A stretch of 64,000 nucleotides of DNA from Streptomyces sp. TG1A-60 (GCF_037201975.1 NZ_CP147520.1:6448001-6512000); one strand, 5' to 3'; shown: positions 35,970-44,592, counted from the stretch's first letter. Notes: a model not told the origin generated them from the letters alone. Made by a program: numbers and translations.

Positions 35970-37367
35970 GTGACGTCCCGTAATCCGCGCGACTCCAGGC
36001 TCCGACTCGTCAGCCCGCGAACCCTGGCCGCCGCCCCCCGAGCGGCAGTGTCCCAGCGCCGCAGACCGGCCCCCCGGCCCCCGGAGGGCACACCGCCACC
36101 CGTGGAACTCGCCCGCATGGCCCGCGCCGTCCTGGCGGACGCGGCCCGCGTCGCCCACTGGGCCGACGTCGCCCTGGGCCCCGGCCGCCAGGGCGCGAGT
36201 TCCGACGGCACAGGCACCCTCTCCGAGGCGAGCGCCGAACGGGCCGCCGCCGACCTGGGACTGACCCCGGATCAGGTCCGCCACGACTGGGACACGGCAC
36301 GGCTGGCCGGACTCGTCGAGGTGCACGGCGACAGCGCGCGCCCCGGCTGGCGCCTGCGCGCCTGGCACCGCGACGACAGCGCCGTACTGCGTGGCTGGGT
36401 CGCGCTCTTCGACGCCTGGTCCATCGCTCACCCCGAGCCCGCGGACCGGGAGCCCGCCGCCGTCGCCGAGGTCGTCTCGGCCATGCCGCAGGTGCTCTCC
36501 TTCCTCCAGCTCTCCGCCGGGCCCGTCCCCGTGGCGCAGTTGCTCGACCTCCTCGAACAGCGGGTCACCGAACTGCGCACCGAGCGCTGCGAGGTCCCCT
36601 ACGGTCCGCAGCCCGAACCCGGCGCGGAGCCGGCCGCCGGGGACACCCCGCTCGCCCCGCTCCTCGAATGGTCCCTGCGTGCCCTTGCCTCCGTCGGCGC
36701 CCTCACCTACGGCGACGCGCAGGCCACCCTCACCCCGCTCGGCAGCTGGGCGGTCTGGGTGAAGCTGGAGCAGATCTGCGTCGCCGCGCAGAGCCCCGCC
36801 GGGAACATCGAGGTCTCCGCCGAGGACATGCTCCGCGGCTGCGCCCAGCTCCGACCGAACGCGGCCCGCGCCGAGTACCGCGCCTGGCTCGCCGCCCGCC
36901 CCGTCGGCGGCGCCGTCACCGAACTCATCGAGGCGGCCCGCGGCGAGGACGCCCTCATCCGGGGCCTCGCCTTCGAGGCACTGCGCGTCGTCGGAGCCCC
37001 CGCCGAGCCGGATGTGCGCACCGTCGCCGACGGGACCCCGCTGCGCCCCTACGCCCTCCTCTGGCTCGCCGAGCACGACGGCGCCGACCCCGAGGACGCC
37101 CACGAGGTCCTCACCCGCGAGGAGGCCACCTGGCTCTGGATCGACACCGCCGCCGCCGTCGCCGACCACGGCGAGGCCCCGCTCCTCGTCCGGCACCTGG
37201 AGTCCGCCGTGCAGGCCACGGTCCCCGCGTTGCTCGACGAGGTCCGCGCGGCCGGCCACCCCCGCACCGTCCAGGTCCTGGTCGCCCTCGCCGCCGCCCA
37301 CCCCGACCCGGCCCTCGCCAAGGCCGTCCGCCGCGCCGCCTTCCAGGTGCACACCGGAGGCAGCTGA
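35970..37367 (+). CDS. conserved hypothetical protein
   Basis: A soluble protein of 465 aa, Ala/Arg-rich at the N-terminus, then helical throughout. Segments such as ERAAADLGLTPDQVRHDWDT and GLVEVHGDSARPGWRLRAWH look like a winged-helix module, followed by LLEWSLRALASVGALTYGD (a second one) and HEAT-like helices with AEYRAWLAARPVGGAVTELI and VQATVPALLDEVRAAGHPRT. This suggests a regulatory or scaffolding protein, but no named family was recognised. The GTG at 35970 is preceded by GGAAG; a GTG at 35922 would add 16 residues. Confidence 0.8.
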   Translation: MTSRNPRDSRLRLVSPRTLAAAPRAAVSQRRRPAPRPPEGTPPPVELARMARAVLADAARVAHWADVALGPGRQGASSDGTGTLSEASAERAAADLGLTPDQVRHDWDTARLAGLVEVHGDSARPGWRLRAWHRDDSAVLRGWVALFDAWSIAHPEPADREPAAVAEVVSAMPQVLSFLQLSAGPVPVAQLLDLLEQRVTELRTERCEVPYGPQPEPGAEPAAGDTPLAPLLEWSLRALASVGALTYGDAQATLTPLGSWAVWVKLEQICVAAQSPAGNIEVSAEDMLRGCAQLRPNAARAEYRAWLAARPVGGAVTELIEAARGEDALIRGLAFEALRVVGAPAEPDVRTVADGTPLRPYALLWLAEHDGADPEDAHEVLTREEATWLWIDTAAAVADHGEAPLLVRHLESAVQATVPALLDEVRAAGHPRTVQVLVALAAAHPDPALAKAVRRAAFQVHTGGS

Positions 37368-37425
37368 CCGGCGGGATGCGAGCCGGTGGTCGCCGCGCCG
37401 CGCGGGACGGAAGGTCCCGAGGGCG

Positions 37426-37839
37426 TCAGCCGCCCGTCTCCGGCGCGTACGTGCCGAAGCTCCACACATTGCCCTCGACGTCCCGGGCCATGTAGTCCCG
37501 CGAGCCGTAGTCCTGGTCCGTCGGGGGCGTCAGGATCTCCACGCCGTGCTCCACGGCCCGCCGGTGGTGGGTGTCCACGTCGTCCACCACGACGTACACC
37601 CCGGTGGGGCCAGCGCCCTTCATCGCGCCGTCGAAGACGCTGCCGCTGCCCTTGGAACCGACCATCACCGCGCCGTTGCCCTGCGTCAGCTCGGCGTGCC
37701 GCACCACCCCGTCCTCGCCCTCGTACACCGAGAGTTCGGTGAAGCCCAGCGCCTGAGTGAGCTGCCTGATGGCGGCCTTGGCGTCCGCGTACAGCAACGT
37801 CGGGTAGACGCTGGGGCGTCCCTCGCTCCTGCCTGCCAT
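37426..37839 (-). CDS. VOC-family (glyoxalase-like) protein
   Basis: A 137-aa beta-alpha-beta-beta-beta protein of the vicinal oxygen chelate superfamily: VYPTLLYADAKAAIRQLTQA, then ALGFTELSVYEG, GVYVVVDDVDTHHRRAVEHG and DYMARDVEGNVWSFGTY. The final Glu/His metal positions are only partly kept. It resembles PhnB/YdhR-type members; function could be a dioxygenase-like, glyoxalase or drug-binding role. Confidence 0.88.
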   Translation of the reverse strand: MAGRSEGRPSVYPTLLYADAKAAIRQLTQALGFTELSVYEGEDGVVRHAELTQGNGAVMVGSKGSGSVFDGAMKGAGPTGVYVVVDDVDTHHRRAVEHGVEILTPPTDQDYGSRDYMARDVEGNVWSFGTYAPETGG

Positions 37840-38061
37840 ACCGACCACGACCTCTCCGTCGTCGGGGTCGTCGGGAATACGACCCGCTGCCCAGTTTTGC
37901 ACCCACCACCGACAACGCCTCGTCGAACGAGCGCGAGGGCGGGCCTCGGGCCACCGGGCGACCGACTCCCGTAGCGGGCAGGCACCGGTGGCCGGCGCGC
38001 CGGTGACCGAGACCACGTGATCCCTTGTCATACGGGCGGAAAACCGCTTGCCGCCCCCAGT

Positions 38062-38097
38062 TAGAATCGGCCCATGGCCATTCTCCTCGCGCATTAG
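38062..38097 (+). promoter_or_regulatory. promoter and apparently leaderless 7-codon ORF before the ABC-F gene
   Basis: A TAGAAT -10 box (38062-38067) is followed 6 nt later by ATG. The ORF 38074-38097 reads MAILLAH and stops at TAG, 58 nt before the ABC-F start. The spacing puts transcription start at or beside the A of ATG, the layout of leaderless genes in actinobacteria. An ACGGC/GCCGT pair (38098-38120) follows directly. It may be a regulatory leader peptide for translational attenuation. Confidence 0.5.
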
Positions 38098-38155
38098 ACG
38101 GCGGGAACGCCCTCAGCCGTCCACCCACCACCCCACATCGCCCTGGAGTCTGTCC

Positions 38156-39754
38156 GTGATCTCCGCCTCCGGTATCGAGCTGCGCGCCGGTGCCCGTGTC
38201 CTCATCGAGTCCGCCACCTTCCGTGTCGCCAAGGGCGACCGCATCGGCCTGGTCGGCCGCAACGGCGCGGGCAAGACCACCCTCACCAAGTGCCTGGCCG
38301 GCGAGGGCATCCCGGCCGGCGGCACCATCACCCGCTCCGGCGAGGTCGGCTACCTCCCGCAGGACCCCCGCACCGGCGACCTCGACGTCCTCGCCCGCGA
38401 CCGCGTCCTCTCCGCCCGCGGCCTCGACGTACTGATCCGCAAGATGCGCGAGAACGAGCAGCGCATCGCAGGAGGCCAGGGCGGCACACGTGAGAAGGCG
38501 CTGAAGCAGTACGAGCGCCAGGAGACGGAGTTCCTGACCAAGGGCGGGTACGCCGCCGAGGCCGAGGCCGCCACCATCGCCGCCGCCCTCAACCTGCCCG
38601 ACCGGGTGCTCGGCCAGCCGCTGCACACCCTCTCCGGCGGTCAGCGCCGCCGTATCGAACTGGCCCGTATCCTGTTCTCCGACGCGGACACGCTGCTGCT
38701 CGACGAGCCGACGAACCACCTCGACGCCGACTCGATCATCTGGCTGCGCGACTACCTCAAGAGCTACCGCGGCGGCTTCATCGTCATCTCCCACGACGTC
38801 GACCTGGTCGAGACGGTCGTCAACAAGGTGTTCTACCTGGACGCCAACCGCGCCCAGATCGACGTGTACAACATGGGCTGGAAGCTCTACCAGCAGCAGC
38901 GCGAGGCAGACGAGAAGCGCCGCAAGCGCGAGCGGCAGAACGCCGAGAAGAAGGCCGCCGCGCTGCATTCACAGGCCGACAAGATGCGCGCCAAGGCCAC
39001 CAAGACCGTCGCCGCGCAGAACATGGCCAAGCGCGCCGACCGGCTGCTCGCCGGCCTGGAGGCGGTACGGGTCTCCGACAAGGTCGCCAAGCTGCGCTTC
39101 CCCGAGCCCGCGCCCTGCGGCAAGACCCCGCTCACCGCCGAGGGCCTGTCGAAGTCGTACGGCTCGCTGGAGATCTTCACCGACGTCGACCTGGCCATCG
39201 ACAAGGGCTCCCGCGTCGTCATCCTCGGCCTCAACGGCGCCGGCAAGACGACCCTGCTCCGCCTCCTCGGCGGCGTCGAGAAGCCCGACACCGGCCAGGT
39301 CGTCGAGGGCCACGGCCTGAAACTCGGGTACTACGCCCAGGAGCACGAGACCCTCGACCAGGACCGCACGGTCCTGGAGAACATGCGCTCGGCCGCCCCC
39401 GACATGGACCTCGTGGAGGTCCGCAAGGTGCTCGGCTCCTTCCTGTTCTCCGGCGACGACGTCGACAAGCCGGCCGGTGTCCTCTCCGGCGGCGAGAAGA
39501 CCCGTCTCGCGCTCGCGACCCTGGTGGTGTCCTCCGCGAACGTCCTCCTGCTCGACGAGCCGACCAACAACCTCGACCCCGCCAGCCGTGAGGAGATCCT
39601 CGGCGCGCTGCGCACCTACAAGGGCGCGGTCGTCCTCGTCACCCACGACGAGGGCGCGGTCGAGGCGCTCCAGCCGGAGCGGATCATCCTGCTGCCGGAC
39701 GGCGTCGAGGACCTGTGGGGCGCGGACTACGCGGACCTCGTGGCGCTCGCCTGA
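38156..39754 (+). CDS. ABC-F family ATPase (ribosome-associated)
   Basis: Soluble twin ATPase of 532 aa that acts on the ribosome rather than in a transporter. The first domain has Walker A LVGRNGAGKTTLTK, signature LSGGQRRRIELAR and Walker B LLLDEPTNHLD. The linker is charged (QQREADEKRRKRERQNAEKK), as expected for the P-site tRNA interaction motif. The second domain has LGLNGAGKTTLLR, LSGGEKTRLALA and LLLDEPTNNLD. No membrane domain is fused. Members range from housekeeping translation factors to antibiotic-protection proteins; this one looks like a conserved core gene. The start is GTG after GGAG. Confidence 0.93.
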   Translation: MISASGIELRAGARVLIESATFRVAKGDRIGLVGRNGAGKTTLTKCLAGEGIPAGGTITRSGEVGYLPQDPRTGDLDVLARDRVLSARGLDVLIRKMRENEQRIAGGQGGTREKALKQYERQETEFLTKGGYAAEAEAATIAAALNLPDRVLGQPLHTLSGGQRRRIELARILFSDADTLLLDEPTNHLDADSIIWLRDYLKSYRGGFIVISHDVDLVETVVNKVFYLDANRAQIDVYNMGWKLYQQQREADEKRRKRERQNAEKKAAALHSQADKMRAKATKTVAAQNMAKRADRLLAGLEAVRVSDKVAKLRFPEPAPCGKTPLTAEGLSKSYGSLEIFTDVDLAIDKGSRVVILGLNGAGKTTLLRLLGGVEKPDTGQVVEGHGLKLGYYAQEHETLDQDRTVLENMRSAAPDMDLVEVRKVLGSFLFSGDDVDKPAGVLSGGEKTRLALATLVVSSANVLLLDEPTNNLDPASREEILGALRTYKGAVVLVTHDEGAVEALQPERIILLPDGVEDLWGADYADLVALA

Positions 39755-39765
39755 GCGAGCGGCGT

Positions 39766-39834
39766 GATCGAATGGGTTGATCAACTACGTGGGGATCATT
39801 CGGCCTATCCGTGATCCATCATCTGTGTGAGATC
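39766..39834. repeat. cluster of five GATC sites upstream of gbn
   Basis: GATC occurs at 39766, 39779, 39794, 39813 and 39831, five times in 69 bp, where base composition would give one in several hundred. It lies between the ABC-F stop and the terminator. Gbn, encoded 270 bp downstream, is known to bind GATC, so this may be an autoregulatory or anchoring site. Confidence 0.65.
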
Positions 39835-39867
39835 TCCTCATATCGAGGTGTGTCCTACATCGATTTC

Positions 39868-39902
39868 ACGGCCGAGCCCTTCTGTGTGAAGGGCTCGGCC
39901 GT
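39868..39902. terminator. perfect 15-bp hairpin terminator after the ABC-F gene
   Basis: Arms ACGGCCGAGCCCTTC and its exact complement flank a TGTGT loop. A strong factor-independent-like structure isolating the ABC-F gene from gbn. Confidence 0.88.
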
Positions 39903-40104
39903 CGTGCGTCTCTGACCTGGCACTTCACGGAACAACCCGTTCGGCGGAACGGACACCGCTGGCCGGAATCACAGGTTCCGCTCGTGGGGACGCGCTCCTG
40001 TCGTCAAAATCTTGTCTCACGGACCTTGCCGAATGGGTGGCCATCACGCCCCGGAGGGGTGATCATGAGGAGAACCAGAGCGCACTTCCCATGAGGAGGA
40101 CCGG

Positions 40105-40326
40105 GTGGCCGAGACTCTGAAGAAGGGCAGCCGGGTTACCGGCGCCGCGCGCGACAAGCTCGCGGCAGACCTGAAGAAGAAGTACGACTCCGGTGCGAGC
40201 ATTCGGGCGCTGGCCGAGGAAACCGGCCGCTCGTATGGCTTCGTACACCGGATGCTCAGTGAGTCGGGCGTCACGCTCCGAGGGCGTGGCGGGGCGACGC
40301 GGGGCAAGAAGGCCGCGTCGGCCTGA
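40105..40326 (+). CDS. gbn: GATC-binding nucleoid-associated protein Gbn
   Basis: A 73-aa basic DNA-binding protein with one helix-turn-helix: SIRALAEETGRSYGFVHRML at residues 32-51, flanked by Lys-rich ends (TLKKGSRVTG and RGGATRGKKAASA). It matches from memory SCO1839 of S. coelicolor in length and neighbours (ABC-F upstream, enoyl-CoA hydratase downstream), described as Gbn, a nucleoid protein that binds GATC sites genome-wide. The start is GTG after AGGAGGACCGG. The long 350-bp upstream region suggests its own regulated promoter. Confidence 0.9.
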   Translation: MAETLKKGSRVTGAARDKLAADLKKKYDSGASIRALAEETGRSYGFVHRMLSESGVTLRGRGGATRGKKAASA

Positions 40327-40476
40327 CGCCGGGCGGCCCATCGGCTTCGATGGTGGCCACCCGGTCGGTCGTCTCCCAGAGCCCTTAAGGGACCTGGGGG
40401 GACCTTCAGATCGACCGGGTGGTTACTGTGCAGTCACTTGGCTCTGTTCTGTGACCGCACCCATCGGAGGCTCCCC

Positions 40477-41268
40477 ATGGCTTCGCTCGAACCGCTGCTC
40501 GACCAGGACGGCGTACGGCTCACCGTCGACGACGCGATCGCCACGGTGACGCTGACCAATCCGGCCAAGCGCAACGCGCAGAGCCCCGCTCTGTGGCGGG
40601 CGCTCACCGAGGCCGGACGGTTGGTGCCGGGCTCCGTCCGTGTGGTCGTGCTGCGCGCCGAGGGCAAGTCGTTCTCCGCCGGGCTCAATCGGCGGATGTT
40701 CACGCCCGAAGGCATCGAGGGGGAGCCGTCGTTCATCGATCTCGCGCGCCGTGACGACGCCGGGCTCGACTCGACCATCGCCGGGTACCAGGAGGCGTTC
40801 ACCTGGTGGCGGCGCGGCGACATCGTGTCCATCGCCGCCGTACAGGGGCACGCCGTCGGTGCGGGCTTCCAGCTCGCCCTCGCCTGTGATCTGCGCGTCG
40901 TCGCCGACGACGTGCAGTTCGCCATGCTCGAAACCGGCCTCGGACTCGTCCCGGACCTCACGGGGACGCATCCGCTGGTGAGCCTCGTCGGGTACGCCCG
41001 CGCCCTGGAGATCTGTCTCACCGGACGCTTCGTCCAGGCGGACGAGGCCCAGCGCGTCGGCCTCGCGAACCTCACCGTGCCGGCCGATCAACTCGACGCG
41101 GCGGTACGGGACCTGACGGCCGCCTTGGTGGGTGCTCCACGGGACGCGGTGATCGAGACCAAGGCACTGCTGCGCGGGGCGCAGGGCCGCTCGTACGAGG
41201 AGCAGCGGGCGGCGGAGCGGGCCGCCCAGGCCCGGCGGCTGCGGGATCTGGCCGGGGTCGGGGAGTAG
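40477..41268 (+). CDS. enoyl-CoA hydratase/isomerase family protein
   Basis: Crotonase-fold enzyme of 263 aa acting on acyl-CoA thioesters. The oxyanion-hole segments are FSAGLNRRMF and VQGHAVGAGFQLALACDLR. At the usual catalytic Glu positions the sequence reads FAMLETGLGLVPDLTGT, so one acidic residue of the classic hydratase pair is replaced by Asp near PDLTG; the reaction may be isomerase or hydratase. The ATG at 40477 follows CGGAGG. Confidence 0.9.
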   Translation: MASLEPLLDQDGVRLTVDDAIATVTLTNPAKRNAQSPALWRALTEAGRLVPGSVRVVVLRAEGKSFSAGLNRRMFTPEGIEGEPSFIDLARRDDAGLDSTIAGYQEAFTWWRRGDIVSIAAVQGHAVGAGFQLALACDLRVVADDVQFAMLETGLGLVPDLTGTHPLVSLVGYARALEICLTGRFVQADEAQRVGLANLTVPADQLDAAVRDLTAALVGAPRDAVIETKALLRGAQGRSYEEQRAAERAAQARRLRDLAGVGE

Positions 41269-41272
41269 CGGC

Positions 41273-42031
41273 TCAGCCGTCCCCGGCGGGGACGGGACCA
41301 GAACCGACGGCCGTGATGAGCACCGCCGCCGAGGGGTGGTCCGGCAGGGCATCGCTCACCGCTCGTCGTACCTCGCGTGCCACGTCCAGGGTTCGTCTTT
41401 CCTCCGTCACCGCCAGTTCCACGCGGACATGGCGGCGGGGGAGGGCGGGCCCCGCGTCGATGTGGAGGGCGCGGCCCCGGCCGCCGAAGGCGGCGGTCAG
41501 GCGGGTGACGCCGGGGACCGAGAGCGCCGCGGCGGCCGCGCGGGACTCCTCGTCGTCGCCGGAGGGCGGGGAGGGCTCGGCGGTGGTCGGTTCCGGAGCC
41601 GCCGGTGCGGGCTCCTTCCCGTCGTCCAGCAGGTCGGTCACGCGCAGGTCCACTTCCGTCACCCTCAGACCGAGTCGTTCCCCGGCGGTGGTGGCGAGGG
41701 CGGCGCGGAGGCGGGCCGCTGTCGCAGGGAAGGGCTCGGCGGTCGGAGCCGCCGAGGCCGCGAAGTCGGCGGTGATGCGGAGCGGGCCGGGTGGGAGAGC
41801 GCTCGGGGGAGGGGGCACGGCGGATTCGGGGGAGCCGTGTGCGTCCGGGGCGGCCAGGGAGATGCGCAGTGGCCCCAGGGTGACACCGCGCATCGAGGCG
41901 GTTGCCCGGCGCAGTGCCGCTTCGGCCGCGCTCTCCGTGATCCACGCGCCGTCGTGCGGGCCGCCCAGGGGGAGTACCCGGCCGAGCCGGAGCTGCTGTC
42001 GTACCGTCTTCGCCCAACCATCCGCCGTCAT
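41273..42031 (-). CDS. Asp23-linked hypothetical protein ('P10 family' in some annotations)
   Basis: A 252-aa protein that is divergent from the Asp23 genes and convergent with the enoyl-CoA hydratase. Two similar halves are visible: RISLAAPDAHGSPES with LRITADFAAS near residues 60-90, and the C-terminal RVELAVTEERRTLDVAREVRRAVSDALPD, which resembles an Asp23/Gls24 core. The middle is Pro/Ala/Glu-rich. Homologs carry the odd label 'nucleopolyhedrovirus P10 family', which is not informative. A role with the envelope-stress cluster is inferred from position and from the Asp23-like tail. Confidence 0.7.
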   Translation of the reverse strand: MTADGWAKTVRQQLRLGRVLPLGGPHDGAWITESAAEAALRRATASMRGVTLGPLRISLAAPDAHGSPESAVPPPPSALPPGPLRITADFAASAAPTAEPFPATAARLRAALATTAGERLGLRVTEVDLRVTDLLDDGKEPAPAAPEPTTAEPSPPSGDDEESRAAAAALSVPGVTRLTAAFGGRGRALHIDAGPALPRRHVRVELAVTEERRTLDVAREVRRAVSDALPDHPSAAVLITAVGSGPVPAGDG

Positions 42032-42117
42032 TACTCCAGCCTGCCGCATTCCGGGCGCGAAGTGGGGTAACCGGACTTAGTGTGGGCGAAAGAGGACGAC
42101 CGGAAGGGACGTACGGC

Positions 42118-42603
42118 ATGACTGACATGACGGATCGGAACCGGACGGAGAACCCCGGGACCACCAAGGAGTCGACGCAGGGCGGCCGCAAGACCACCCG
42201 GCGCGGTGGCGGTGACCCGGGCACACGGGGACGTACCACCATCGCCGACGGCGTCGTGGAGAAGATCGCCGGGCTCGCCGCGCGGGAAGTGATGGGCGTG
42301 CACGCCATGGGCAGCGGGCTGTCACGGACCTTCGGGGCGGTGCGGGACCGGGTCCCCGGCGGGTCGGGGGCGGTGACCCGGGGCGTGAAGGTCGAGGTCG
42401 GCGAGGTGCAGACCGCGCTGGACCTGGAGATCGTCATCGATTACGGGGTGTCCATCGACGACGTGGCCCGTGACGTGCGCGAGAACGTCATCGCGGCCGT
42501 CGAGCGGATGACCGGCCTGGAGGTCGTCGAGGTCAACATCGCGGTCAGCGACGTGAAGCTGCCGGACGAGGAGGACGAGGAGTCGGAGTCCCGGCTGCAA
42601 TGA
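42118..42603 (+). CDS. Asp23/Gls24 family envelope stress protein
   Basis: A 161-aa protein with a disordered N-terminus (residues 1-38, Thr/Arg/Gly-rich) and a full Asp23 domain: TIADGVVEKIAGLAAREVMG, VKVEVGEVQTALDLEIVIDY and VARDVRENVIAAVERMTGLE. It ends with an acidic tail DEEDEESES. In Firmicutes Asp23 lies under the membrane, held by AmaP; an AmaP homolog is encoded 1.3 kb downstream. The ATG at 42118 follows GGAAGGGA. Confidence 0.92.
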   Translation: MTDMTDRNRTENPGTTKESTQGGRKTTRRGGGDPGTRGRTTIADGVVEKIAGLAAREVMGVHAMGSGLSRTFGAVRDRVPGGSGAVTRGVKVEVGEVQTALDLEIVIDYGVSIDDVARDVRENVIAAVERMTGLEVVEVNIAVSDVKLPDEEDEESESRLQ

Positions 42604-42661
42604 CAAGGATCCCGGTAGCGATGGAACACGACTGGAGTCCTGGAGCCCCTAGGAGCACCGC

Positions 42662-42847
42662 ATGAGCATGGCCGTGATCGGCATGATCGCCGGAATGGCG
42701 CTGGGTTTCGCCGGGTACTTCGGCGGATTCGGTGCCTTTCTGCTGGTCGCCGCGCTGGGCGCCGTCGGCTACGTCGTCGGCCGGCTCCTGGAGGGGGACC
42801 TGAACCCGGGCGACTTCTTCCGCCCGCGTGACGACCGGCGCCGATGA
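42662..42847 (+). CDS. small membrane protein of the Asp23 cluster (DUF2273-like)
   Basis: A 61-aa protein with two hydrophobic helices (VIGMIAGMALGFAGYFGGFG and AFLLVAALGAVGYVVGRLL) and a basic end RPRDDRRR. DUF2273 proteins of this size and layout regularly accompany Asp23 and AmaP. Its stop overlaps the next ATG (ATGA). Confidence 0.8.
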   Translation: MSMAVIGMIAGMALGFAGYFGGFGAFLLVAALGAVGYVVGRLLEGDLNPGDFFRPRDDRRR

Positions 42848-43218
42848 ACCCGCAGGACACCGGCCGTCGCACGGAGGCGAAGGCCGTACCGTCCGGTGAG
42901 CGCGGGGCGACCCGGATCGCCGACCGGGTGGTCGCGAAGATCGCCTCACAGGCGGCGCGCGAGGCACTGGAAGCACCACCGCCGAACTCCGCGCCCCCGA
43001 ACGCCACCGTCGTCACCTACCACGAGACCGCTCGCGTCCGCGTCAGCCTCGAACTCCGCTACCCCTCGGACATCGGTGGCCAATGCGCTGCGGTGCGTCG
43101 CCATGTCGCGGAGCGGGTAGGGACGTTGGCGGGACTGCACGTATCGGAGGTGGCGGTCCAGGTGGAACGACTGCACCTGGCGCACGCACACGACGCGGCA
43201 CAGGGGAGGACGCGATGA
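42844..43218 (+). CDS. second Asp23-like protein
   Basis: A 124-aa divergent Asp23 paralog: ATRIADRVVAKIASQAAREA corresponds to the first helix, VTYHETARVRVSLELRYPSD to the strands, and GLHVSEVAVQVERLHL to the end. It is coupled to both neighbours by ATGA overlaps. With the first Asp23 it may form mixed assemblies under the membrane. Confidence 0.8.
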   Translation: MNPQDTGRRTEAKAVPSGERGATRIADRVVAKIASQAAREALEAPPPNSAPPNATVVTYHETARVRVSLELRYPSDIGGQCAAVRRHVAERVGTLAGLHVSEVAVQVERLHLAHAHDAAQGRTR

Positions 43219-43925
43219 GCGAACCCCAGCGCTCCGAAGGCGCCACTCGACGACTACCCGTCATCGAGAAGGCCGAGACGGCTGACGACACGGCCGACGG
43301 GAACGGCACCGCACACGAACCGGATCAGTCGGCGACGGCCGCCGCCTACGGCCCGTCGCCCGTCCTCGACGGCGACGACGGCGCGGAGAAGCGCTTCTGG
43401 TCCGCGCGCAGAGTCCCCGCGGGCATCCTCGCGGCGCTGCTCCTCGCAGGCGCGGGCCTCTTCCTGTACGACGTGGCCGCCGTCCGCGCCGGCCGGCCCG
43501 CCATGGCGTGGCGCCGATCGCTGGCCCGGCAGCTCGCCGAGCGGCCCCTCGACGACGTCTGGGTGCTCGTCGGCGCCGGTGTCGCCGTACTCCTCGGCCT
43601 CTGGCTGCTGGTGCTCGCCGTGACCCCGGGGCTCCGCGACGTCCTGCCGATGCGGCGCGTCCACCCCCGGGTACGGGCCGGACTGCACCGGGGCGCCGCC
43701 GAGCCGGCCCTGCGCGACCGGGCCATGGACGTGCCCGGCGTGCAGTCCGCACGGGTCCGCGCCGGGCGGAGGAAGATCGACGTCCGCGCGGTCTCCCACT
43801 TCCGGGAGCTCGACGAGGTACGGGCCGACCTGGACGTCGCGCTCGCCGACGGCATCCGGCATCTGGGCCTGTCCCGGCCGCCCGCCCTGTCGGTACACGT
43901 GCGCCGGCCCGGCCGGAAGGGATGA
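43215..43925 (+). CDS. DUF6286-type membrane protein of the Asp23 cluster
   Basis: A 236-aa protein: about 65 charged N-terminal residues, then two membrane helices (AGILAALLLAGAGLFLYDVA and VWVLVGAGVAVLLGLWLLVL), and a C-terminal soluble part (MDVPGVQSARVRAGRRKIDV) with the beta-alpha pattern also seen in Asp23/AmaP. It fits a membrane anchor for the Asp23 proteins. Confidence 0.8.
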   Translation: MSEPQRSEGATRRLPVIEKAETADDTADGNGTAHEPDQSATAAAYGPSPVLDGDDGAEKRFWSARRVPAGILAALLLAGAGLFLYDVAAVRAGRPAMAWRRSLARQLAERPLDDVWVLVGAGVAVLLGLWLLVLAVTPGLRDVLPMRRVHPRVRAGLHRGAAEPALRDRAMDVPGVQSARVRAGRRKIDVRAVSHFRELDEVRADLDVALADGIRHLGLSRPPALSVHVRRPGRKG

Positions 43926-43931
43926 GATGCG

Positions 43932-44510
43932 ATGCTGAGGATCGTCAACCGGGTGCTGATCGGAATCATCGGACTCGTCCTGGTCGTGACCGGTGGCGCC
44001 GTCCTCGCCGTGGGACTCGGCGCGGACCCGCCCTCCTGGTGGCCGCACGACGGCCGGCACGACGTGCTGCTCAGCGACGCCGAGCGGACCCGGTGGCGCG
44101 ACGCCGGCTGGTGGTGGCCCACCGTCATCGCCGTGCTAGCCCTCCTGGTCCTGCTCGCCCTGTGGTGGCTGACCTCGGTCCTGCGCCGCCACCGGCTCAC
44201 CGAGGTCCTCGTCGACACCGGCGACGGAGAGGGCGCCCTGCTGCGGGGCCGTGCCCTGGAGGGCGTACTGACCGCCGAGGCGGCCCGACTGGAGGGAGTC
44301 GAGCGGGTCCACACCCGTCTGACCGGCCGCCGGAGCGCGCCCGAGGCACGAGTCCGCGTACGGCTCCAGCCACCCGCTTCCCCCGGCGACACCCTGCAGC
44401 GCCTGACGGCGGAGGCAGTGGCCCACGCGAGGGATTCCGCGGGGTTGGCCGAGCTACCGGCGGAGGTCCGGTTGCAGGGTGGCAGAGACCGTACGGAACG
44501 GGTGAGTTGA
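43932..44510 (+). CDS. amaP: alkaline shock response membrane anchor AmaP
   Basis: A 192-aa two-helix protein: an N-terminal helix NRVLIGIIGLVLVVTGGAVL, an extracellular loop rich in Trp (SWWPHDGRHD, GWWWPTVIA), a second helix VIAVLALLVLLALWWLTSVL, and a cytoplasmic Asp23-like domain ending VRLQGGRDRTERVS. The layout is that of AmaP, which recruits Asp23 to the membrane in staphylococci. It is the last gene of a tight five-gene operon. Confidence 0.85.
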   Translation: MLRIVNRVLIGIIGLVLVVTGGAVLAVGLGADPPSWWPHDGRHDVLLSDAERTRWRDAGWWWPTVIAVLALLVLLALWWLTSVLRRHRLTEVLVDTGDGEGALLRGRALEGVLTAEAARLEGVERVHTRLTGRRSAPEARVRVRLQPPASPGDTLQRLTAEAVAHARDSAGLAELPAEVRLQGGRDRTERVS

Positions 44511-44531
44511 GGGGCCGCACCCACCCGCCCC

Positions 44532-44559
44532 AGGCGGGCGGGAAACCGTGCGACCAGCC
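44532..44559 (-). repeat. Streptomyces-type intergenic repeat, diverged copy
   Basis: AGGCGGGCGGGAAACCGTGC followed by GACCAGCC differs from copy 2 (read on the other strand) at only a few positions. It lies between amaP and the convergent SDR gene. Confidence 0.5.
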
Positions 44560-44592
44560 CCCCCCCACACATCCGCAGTCGGCAGCCGGCTG

